This document shows, in pieces, positions 22,456-27,942 of a stretch of DNA of 27,942 bases (position 1 is its first letter; the number at the start of each line of letters is the position of its first letter). Below the pieces are notes generated by a model. The model did not search any database. It saw only the letters and a list, made by a program, of their open reading frames with translations, and was not told the origin of the DNA. The translations under genes and the position numbers were made by a program. Origin of the DNA: Erythrobacter sp. 34-65-8 (lineage in GTDB: Bacteria; Pseudomonadota; Alphaproteobacteria; Sphingomonadales; Sphingomonadaceae); contig NCJP01000001.1 of NCBI GenBank assembly GCA_002278985.1, positions 1 to 27,942 of the forward strand, written 5' to 3'.

Positions 22456-24137
22456 TGGCCAGTGCAATTTCCGCCAACAAGGCCGAGCTGCTCGCGATTG
22501 CGACCTCGGTTGCCACGGAAAAGATGATCGACAAGGCGATCGTCATCGAAGCGATGGAAGAGGCGATCCAGAAGGCCGCCCGTTCGCGTTACGGTGCCGA
22601 GAACGACATTCGCGCCAAGCTCGATCCGCTGACGGGCGATCTCAGCCTGTGGCGCGTGGTCGAAGTGGTCGAGGACGTCGAAGACTACTTCAAGCAGATT
22701 TCGGTCGAGCAGGCGCAGAAGCTTCAGCCCGGCGCCACCTTAGGTGACTTCATCGTCGATCCGCTGCCGCCGGTGGACCTGGGCCGGATCGACGCGCAGA
22801 GCGCCAAGCAGGTGATCTTCCAGAAGGTCCGCGATGCCGAGCGCGAGCGCCAGTTCGAAGAGTTCAAGGATCGCCAGGGCGAAGTCATCACCGGGGTGAT
22901 CAAGTCGGTCGAATTCGGCCACGTTATCGTCAACCTCGGCCGTGCGGAAGGCGTGATCCGCCGTGACCAGCAGATCCCGCGCGAAGCGGCCCGGACCGGA
23001 GAGCGCGTCCGCGCGCTGATCACCAAGGTGGAACGCAACAACCGCGGCCCGCAGATCTTCCTCAGCCGGGCGCATCCGGAATTCATGAAGAAGCTGTTCG
23101 CGCAGGAAGTGCCCGAAATCTATGACGGCATCATCGAAATCAAGGCCGCAGCCCGCGATCCGGGCAGCCGTGCCAAGATCGGCGTGATCAGCCGCGATTC
23201 CAGCATCGACCCGGTTGGCGCTTGCGTCGGCATGAAGGGCAGCCGTGTTCAGGCGGTGGTGCAGGAATTGCAGGGCGAAAAGATCGACATCATCCCCTGG
23301 AGCGAAGACACCGCAACGTTTGTGGTCAACGCCCTCCAGCCTGCCACTGTCGCCCGCGTCGTGCTAGACGAGGACGAGGGGCGGATCGAAGTGGTGGTGC
23401 CGGACGACCAGCTCAGCCTCGCCATCGGTCGCCGCGGCCAGAACGTGCGCCTCGCCAGCCAGCTGACCGGCCACCAGATCGACATCATGACCGAGGAAGA
23501 AGCCTCGGAAAAGCGGTCGAAGGAATTCGCCGAGCGGTCGAAGATGTTCGAGGAAGAACTCGACGTTGACGAAACGCTCAGCCAGCTGCTGGTCGCTGAA
23601 GGCTTCGCCGAACTGGTCGAAGTGGCCTATATCGACGTGGCCGAACTGGCGGCGATCGAAGGATTTGACGAGGAACTGGCCGAGGAACTTCAAACCCGTG
23701 CCGCCGAAGCGCTGGAGCGCCATGAGGCCTCCGCCCGCGAAGAGCGCCAGGCGCTTGGCGTGGAAGACGGCCTCGTCGAATTGCCGCACCTGACCGAGCA
23801 GATGCTGGTCACGCTGGGCAAGGCGGGCATCAAGACGCTCGACGACCTGGCCGATCTCGCCACTGACGAACTCATCGCCAAGAAGCGCGAGGCTCCCCGC
23901 CGCCGCAACAACCCCGCCGAAGGCCCGCCGATGCGGCGCCCGGCTCCGCGCGAGCAGGACAAGGGCGGCGTGCTGGGCGAATATGGCCTCAGCGAAGAAC
24001 AGGGCAACGAGATCATCATGGCAGCCCGCGCGCACTGGTTCGAGGATGAAGAGCCGGCAGCGGTTGCCGCGCCAACAGCTGAGCCGGAATCCGGACCAGC
24101 AACCGAGGAGGCCGCCGATGCGGATTCCTCACAATGA
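22455..24137 (+). CDS. nusA: Transcription termination/antitermination factor NusA
   Basis: A 560-residue NusA. The N-terminal RNA-polymerase-binding domain includes 'IDKAIVIEAMEEAIQKAARS'. It is followed by the S1 domain ('GEVITGVIKSVEFGHVIVNL'), KH domains with 'DPVGACVGMKGSRVQAVVQE' and 'LSLAIGRRGQNVRLASQLTG', then C-terminal helix-hairpin-helix acidic repeats ('LLVAEGFAELVEVAYIDVAE'). The last ~100 residues are polar and end 'EEAADADSSQ'. It regulates pausing, termination and antitermination. ATG 22455 overlaps the rimP stop. The 3' end overlaps ylxR by 20 bases. Confidence 0.97.
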   Translation: MASAISANKAELLAIATSVATEKMIDKAIVIEAMEEAIQKAARSRYGAENDIRAKLDPLTGDLSLWRVVEVVEDVEDYFKQISVEQAQKLQPGATLGDFIVDPLPPVDLGRIDAQSAKQVIFQKVRDAERERQFEEFKDRQGEVITGVIKSVEFGHVIVNLGRAEGVIRRDQQIPREAARTGERVRALITKVERNNRGPQIFLSRAHPEFMKKLFAQEVPEIYDGIIEIKAAARDPGSRAKIGVISRDSSIDPVGACVGMKGSRVQAVVQELQGEKIDIIPWSEDTATFVVNALQPATVARVVLDEDEGRIEVVVPDDQLSLAIGRRGQNVRLASQLTGHQIDIMTEEEASEKRSKEFAERSKMFEEELDVDETLSQLLVAEGFAELVEVAYIDVAELAAIEGFDEELAEELQTRAAEALERHEASAREERQALGVEDGLVELPHLTEQMLVTLGKAGIKTLDDLADLATDELIAKKREAPRRRNNPAEGPPMRRPAPREQDKGGVLGEYGLSEEQGNEIIMAARAHWFEDEEPAAVAAPTAEPESGPATEEAADADSSQ

Positions 24138-24918
24138 GCCGCTAGGTTCCGCCAGCACTGACGGGCGCACGCAGCCCGGACAGCGCGGATCAGCCCCGGC
24201 TGATCCGGAGAGAAAGTGTGTCCTGACCGGAGAGCATGGCTCTCGCCAGGCGCTGCTGCGGCTGGCCATTTCGCCGGACGGCCTGGTCCTGCCCGACCCG
24301 CTGGCGAAGGCGCCCGGGCGGGGGGCCTGGCTCGGCGTCTCCCGGCGCGAGCTCGAGGCCGCGATGAAAGCGGGCAAAGGTGGGGGCAAGCTGCGCGGTG
24401 CGCTGGCGCGGGCATTCAAGGGCGCGGCGCTGACCGTGCCCGATGACCTGCCTGAGCGGATCGAAGCGGCATTGACCCGCGCTTTCCTGGACCGGCTCGG
24501 CCTGGAATTGCGCGCCGGGCACGTGGTGATGGGGTCAGACCGGATTGCTGAACAGGCCCGGGCTGGCATGATCAGCCTGCTGCTCCATGCCAGCGATGCC
24601 AGCGCCGACGGCAGCCGCAAGCTCGACCAGGCATGGCGGGTTGGCCGCGATGCCGAAGGGACCGGGCAACAAGGCGTCACCTTGCCTCTGGACCGGATGG
24701 CTCTGTCTGTGGCATTGGGCCGCGACAATGTCGTCCACCTCGCGCTGGCTGACGACAGGGCGGCCGGGCGGGTCAACCAGGTGCTGGAGCGCCTGATGCA
24801 TTTTCTGGGCGATGATCCCGTTGCCGAAGCCGCTGAAGCCGACGCACCCGTTGCTGTGCGCGAGAATGCCGACCGGGCCGAAAAGCCGGTGGCAGACGAC
24901 AAGATTTTGAAGGATTGA
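24118..24918 (+). CDS. ylxR: YlxR/RnpM (DUF448) RNA-binding protein with C-terminal L7Ae-like domain
   Basis: A 266-residue protein. The N-terminal YlxR domain has 'ERKCVLTGE' (31-39), 'LLRLAISPDGLVLPDPLAK' and 'GRGAWL' (67-72). A second region (about 110-220) has 'AGHVVMGSDRIAEQARAG' and 'MALSVALGRDNVVHLALADD', resembling an L7Ae/YlxQ-type RNA-binding domain. In many bacteria YlxR and YlxQ are separate genes between nusA and infB, so this is a fused form. An acidic tail follows. ATG 24118 has GAGGAG at 7-8 bases; the frame is open further upstream, but within nusA. It overlaps nusA by 20 bases. Confidence 0.88.
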   Translation: MRIPHNEPLGSASTDGRTQPGQRGSAPADPERKCVLTGEHGSRQALLRLAISPDGLVLPDPLAKAPGRGAWLGVSRRELEAAMKAGKGGGKLRGALARAFKGAALTVPDDLPERIEAALTRAFLDRLGLELRAGHVVMGSDRIAEQARAGMISLLLHASDASADGSRKLDQAWRVGRDAEGTGQQGVTLPLDRMALSVALGRDNVVHLALADDRAAGRVNQVLERLMHFLGDDPVAEAAEADAPVAVRENADRAEKPVADDKILKD

Positions 24919-24926
24919 CGAGTTTT

Positions 24927-27479
24927 ATGAGCGACAGTGAAACCCCCCGCACCCGCAAGCCGCTGACCTTGAAGGGCAGCCAGCCGGGCGAGGTCAAGCA
25001 GACCTTCAGCCATGGCCGGACCAACAAGGTCGTGGTCGAGGTCAAGCGTCGCAAGCTCGTCGGCAAGCCCGGTTCGGCCGAGGCTGCCCCGCCGCCGCCG
25101 CCTCCGGCTCCGCCGCCCGCGCCTGTCGAGGCTGCTCCGCCGCCGCCACCGCCGCCGCCCGCGCGCAAGGCCCCGTCCGGCGAAACGCCGCAGGAACGCG
25201 TTGCCCGCCTCCAGCGCGAGGCCGAGGAAGATCGCCTGCGTCAGGCCGAGGAATCGCGCAAGCGCGAGGAAGAAGAAGCCCGCCGTGCCGCTGAGGAAGA
25301 GCGTCGCCGCGCCGAGGAAAATCGCAAGGCCGGTGAGGAAGCCGCCGAGGCAGCCGACCAGGTGCCCGACGCCGTCGCACCGGCCGGACAAGCGGTGCCG
25401 GGTGCTGCAGCGGACGAGGCTGCCGCTGCAGAAGCGGGTGCCGTCGAAGCTGCCCCGAATGAGGCCGCCCCCGCTCCGCGCCGGTTCACCCCGGTCGCCC
25501 GGCCGGAGGTCAAGAAGCCTGAAAAGGTCGAGAAGGACGTCAAGAAAAAGAAGGACGACAAGCGCACCGATCGCGCGGTCGATACCGACAAGCGCCGCAA
25601 GCTGACCGTCACCCGCGCCCTCAACGAGGACGAAGGGCGCCGGGCGATGTCGCTCGCCAAGCTCAAGCGTGCGCGCGAGAAGGAGCGCCGGATGCAGGGT
25701 GGCGGTTCGTCCGCGCCGCGTGAAAAGCAGGTCCGTGACGTGGTCGTGCCGGAAGCGATCACGGTGCAGGAACTGGCCAACCGCATGGCGGAAAAGGGCG
25801 CAGACCTGGTCAAGGCCCTGTTCAACATGGGCATGATGGTCACCGTCAACCAGACGATCGACCAGGACACCGCAGAATTGCTGGTCGAGGAATTCGGCCA
25901 CAACATCACCCGCGTTTCCGAAAGCGATGTCGACATTGCCAGCGCCGAGGATGCCGATCCGGAGGAAACCCAGCGTCCGCGTCCGCCTGTCGTCACCATC
26001 ATGGGCCATGTCGATCACGGCAAGACCAGCCTGCTCGATGCGCTGCGCGGTACCAATGTGGTCAAGGGCGAGGCCGGCGGCATCACCCAGCATATCGGCA
26101 GCTACCAGGTGAAGACGAAGGACGGCCAGACCATCACCTTCCTCGATACGCCGGGCCACGCTGCCTTTACCCAGATGCGCGCGCGCGGTGCCAATGTGAC
26201 CGATATCGTGGTGCTGGTGGTGGCTGCCGACGACGGGATCATGCCGCAGACGATCGAGGCGATCAATCACACCCAGGCAGCTGGCGTGCCGATGATCGTG
26301 GCGATCAACAAGTGCGACAAGCCCGAGGCGAACCCGCAGAAGATCCGCGAGCGCCTGCTCGAACACAATGTCATGGTCGAAGCGATGAGCGGCGACGTGC
26401 AGGACGTCGAGATCTCCGCCAAGACCGGCATGGGCCTCGATCAGCTGCTCGAGAAGATTGCCCTCCAGTCCGAACTGATGGAACTGAAGGCACGGCCCGA
26501 TCGCGCAGCCGAAGCCACCGTGATCGAAGCCCAGCTTGACAAGGGCCGCGGCCCGGTCGCCACCGTGCTGATCACCCGCGGCACCCTGAAGAAGGGCGAC
26601 ACCTTCGTGGTCGGTTCAGAAAGTGGCCGCGTGCGTGCGCTGGTCGATGACCAGGGCAAGCAGATCAAGGAAGCCGGGCCGTCGATGCCGGTCGAGGTGC
26701 TTGGCCTCGGCGGCGTGCCGAGCGCAGGCGATGTGCTGACCGTGGTCGAGAACGAGCAGCGGGCGCGCGAAGTGGCGTCGTTCCGGCAGCAGAAGGCAAC
26801 CGAGAAACGCACCACGCTGGCGCCGACCAACTTCGACACCATGTTCTCCAACCTCACCAGCGATGTGGTCGAATTCCCGGTGCTGGTGAAGGCCGATGTC
26901 CAGGGCAGTGTGGAGGCGATCAACACCGCGCTGCACAACCTGTCAAACGACCTGATCAAGGTGCGGATACTCCATGCCGGGGTGGGCGCGATCACCGAAA
27001 GTGACGTCCAGCTGGCAGCGGCGAGCAAGGCGCCGATCATCGGCTTCAACGTGCGCCCCAACCCCAAGGCGCGCCTGCTGGTCAACCGCGACAAGGTGCG
27101 GATGATGTATTACGACGTCATCTATCACCTGACCGAGGAAATCGCCAAGGAGATGGCCGGCGAGTTGGGCCCCGAGCGGATCGAGCACGTCAAGGGCCGG
27201 GCCGAGGTCAAGCAGGTGTTCCCTGCGGGCAAGAAGGACAAGGCTGCCGGGCTGCTGGTGCTGGAAGGCATTATCCGCAAGGGCCTCCACGCGCGCCTTA
27301 CCCGCCAGGATGTCATCGTGTCGGCTACCACCATCCAGTCGCTGCGGCGCTTCAAGGACGATGTCGATGAAGTCCGCACCGGGCTCGAATGCGGCGTCGT
27401 GCTGAGCGACACCAACGACATCAAGGCGGGCGACATGCTCGAAGTGTTCGAGATCGAGGAGCGTGAGCGGACCCTGTGA
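24927..27479 (+). CDS. infB: Translation initiation factor IF-2
   Basis: An 850-residue GTPase that brings initiator tRNA to the 30S subunit. The N-terminal ~270 residues are a Pro/Ala/Glu/Arg-rich flexible region with two proline runs (25087-25162) and a long charged helix. The IF2 N-terminal core begins at about residue 272 ('[18 protein letters not shown]'). The G domain has G1 'GHVDHGKT' (360-367), G3 'DTPGHAAFT' and G4 'NKCD', then domains II-IV with '[15 protein letters not shown]' and the end '[11 protein letters not shown]'. ATG 24927 is chosen over the TTG at 24915. The stop overlaps the next gene (GTGA). Confidence 0.97.
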   Translation: MSDSETPRTRKPLTLKGSQPGEVKQTFSHGRTNKVVVEVKRRKLVGKPGSAEAAPPPPPPAPPPAPVEAAPPPPPPPPARKAPSGETPQERVARLQREAEEDRLRQAEESRKREEEEARRAAEEERRRAEENRKAGEEAAEAADQVPDAVAPAGQAVPGAAADEAAAAEAGAVEAAPNEAAPAPRRFTPVARPEVKKPEKVEKDVKKKKDDKRTDRAVDTDKRRKLTVTRALNEDEGRRAMSLAKLKRAREKERRMQGGGSSAPREKQVRDVVVPEAITVQELANRMAEKGADLVKALFNMGMMVTVNQTIDQDTAELLVEEFGHNITRVSESDVDIASAEDADPEETQRPRPPVVTIMGHVDHGKTSLLDALRGTNVVKGEAGGITQHIGSYQVKTKDGQTITFLDTPGHAAFTQMRARGANVTDIVVLVVAADDGIMPQTIEAINHTQAAGVPMIVAINKCDKPEANPQKIRERLLEHNVMVEAMSGDVQDVEISAKTGMGLDQLLEKIALQSELMELKARPDRAAEATVIEAQLDKGRGPVATVLITRGTLKKGDTFVVGSESGRVRALVDDQGKQIKEAGPSMPVEVLGLGGVPSAGDVLTVVENEQRAREVASFRQQKATEKRTTLAPTNFDTMFSNLTSDVVEFPVLVKADVQGSVEAINTALHNLSNDLIKVRILHAGVGAITESDVQLAAASKAPIIGFNVRPNPKARLLVNRDKVRMMYYDVIYHLTEEIAKEMAGELGPERIEHVKGRAEVKQVFPAGKKDKAAGLLVLEGIIRKGLHARLTRQDVIVSATTIQSLRRFKDDVDEVRTGLECGVVLSDTNDIKAGDMLEVFEIEERERTL

Positions 27480-27931
27480 GTGACGGATCGGTGAGCCCAG
27501 GCCTGTTCAGCAGCGAAGACGGGGAATCCCCCCACTCCGCGCTGCTCGGTTCCTCGTTCGTGAGCTACGACGAGGAGAGCTGCACTGCGACCATGCGGTT
27601 CGAGGTGCGGCGCGAAATGACCACCTGGCGCGGCGGCGTGCAGGGCGGCCTGGTGGCGGGCTATCTCGATGACGTGATGGGCTATGCCTATGTCGCGATG
27701 ACCGGGGGCGAGCAGGCGCCGCTCAATCTCGACCTCAACATGACGCTGCTGCAGCTGATCCCCACCGGCGCCACCATCACCGGCAAGGGCCGGGTGATCC
27801 GCGCCGGGCGGCGGGTGATCTTCCTCGAAGGGGAACTGCTGGCGGAGGACGGTACCGTGCTGGCCCGCGCCACCAGCACCGCGATCCCGACCCCCAAGCC
27901 TCAGCCCCCCACCTCGGAGCTGCGCCGCTGA
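27476..27931 (+). CDS. PaaI-family hotdog thioesterase (GTG start)
   Basis: A 151-residue single-hotdog protein. 'WRGGVQGGLVAGYLDDVMGY' (51-70) corresponds to the PaaI-type 'HGG...LD..' active-site region, with Gln56 where many members have His and Asp65/Asp66 as the candidate acid. It continues 'LNLDLNMTLLQLIPTGATIT' and 'KGRVIRAGRRVIFLEGELLA'. It probably cleaves an acyl- or aromatic-CoA. Start GTG 27476 overlaps the infB stop (GTGA, 27476-27479), so it is translationally coupled to infB, although no functional link to translation is known. The stop in turn overlaps the next ATG. Confidence 0.87.
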   Translation: MSDGSVSPGLFSSEDGESPHSALLGSSFVSYDEESCTATMRFEVRREMTTWRGGVQGGLVAGYLDDVMGYAYVAMTGGEQAPLNLDLNMTLLQLIPTGATITGKGRVIRAGRRVIFLEGELLAEDGTVLARATSTAIPTPKPQPPTSELRR

Positions 27932-27942
27932 TGGTTCGCCAG
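27931..27942 (+). CDS. Start of the next gene in the infB operon (possibly rbfA), cut by window end
   Basis: ATG 27931 shares a base with the thioesterase stop (TGATG) and opens 'MVRQ' before the window ends. In this operon rbfA commonly comes next, but four residues cannot prove it. Confidence 0.3.

Noticed and set aside
25087..25162. CCG/GCC-rich repetitive tract
   Set aside because: It is in frame inside infB and encodes the proline-rich linker; ordinary for IF-2 N-termini in high-GC bacteria.
24129..26366. 745-codon minus-strand ORF opposite ylxR and infB
   Set aside because: It is a shadow of high-GC third-position bias, overlapping clear ylxR and infB; its His/Arg/Gly-rich composition resembles no family.
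1..27942. CRISPR arrays, insertion sequences, prophage
   Set aside because: No regularly spaced repeats, transposase motifs, terminal inverted repeats or phage structural genes were seen; the psp genes are stress genes despite the phage name.

Overview
The window is high-GC alphaproteobacterial chromosome, most likely from a sphingomonad (Sphingomonadales, Erythrobacteraceae/Novosphingobium-like). The evidence is the gene content: a DUF1476 (alphaproteobacterial F1-ATPase inhibitor) gene, a CrtZ carotenoid hydroxylase, a large TonB-dependent receptor with a 'QEVPIAVSAFSAEALE' plug start, the rimP-nusA-ylxR-infB order, and dense, overlapping gene packing. The species assignment is inference.

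Layout. 1-1420: the end of a type IV secretion cluster (virB10 C-terminus, virB11). 1480-5267: overlapping ppk1-ppx pair for polyphosphate turnover. 5552-8430: a TonB-dependent receptor broken by one frameshift that falls exactly on a 12-bp palindrome. 8495-9397: a YhhQ-type queuosine-precursor transporter (minus) divergent from a tRNA-Arg(TCT). 9530-10312: NUDT19-like Nudix hydrolase (minus). 10607-11535: DUF1476-bolA-grxD (minus), an iron-sulfur/energy cluster with its own candidate promoter and a strong terminator. 11613-14858: leuC, a 53-aa membrane ORF, leuD and a quinone oxidoreductase (minus), translationally coupled, with a good sigma70 promoter and a structured leader. 15054-16003: thioesterase and crtZ (plus). 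16004-16760: ybaN-like (DUF454) and sufE (minus).

The most distinctive part is 16807-21114, an enlarged phage-shock-protein (Psp) locus. Divergent pspF (a sigma54 enhancer-binding protein) faces a perfect sigma54 promoter (TGGCAC-N5-TTGC). That promoter drives a 50-aa membrane ORF, pspA, pspB and pspC. Four further short genes follow, each encoding one N-terminal membrane segment plus a C-terminal coiled coil with a shared 'L..R...(L/V)E.I' motif, and then a 58-aa membrane ORF with a GTG start. Start/stop overlaps or short gaps join nearly all of them. This looks like an envelope-stress module in which the PspB-like membrane-anchor part has been multiplied. Two small membrane/secreted ORFs follow pspF.

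21886-27931 is the classical translation/transcription operon rimP-nusA-ylxR-infB plus a PaaI-like thioesterase, all overlapping or nearly so; the next gene just begins at the right edge. Several real genes here are under 60 codons (16807-16983, 13210-13371, 19746-19898). I saw no CRISPR array, insertion sequence, rRNA or replication origin.
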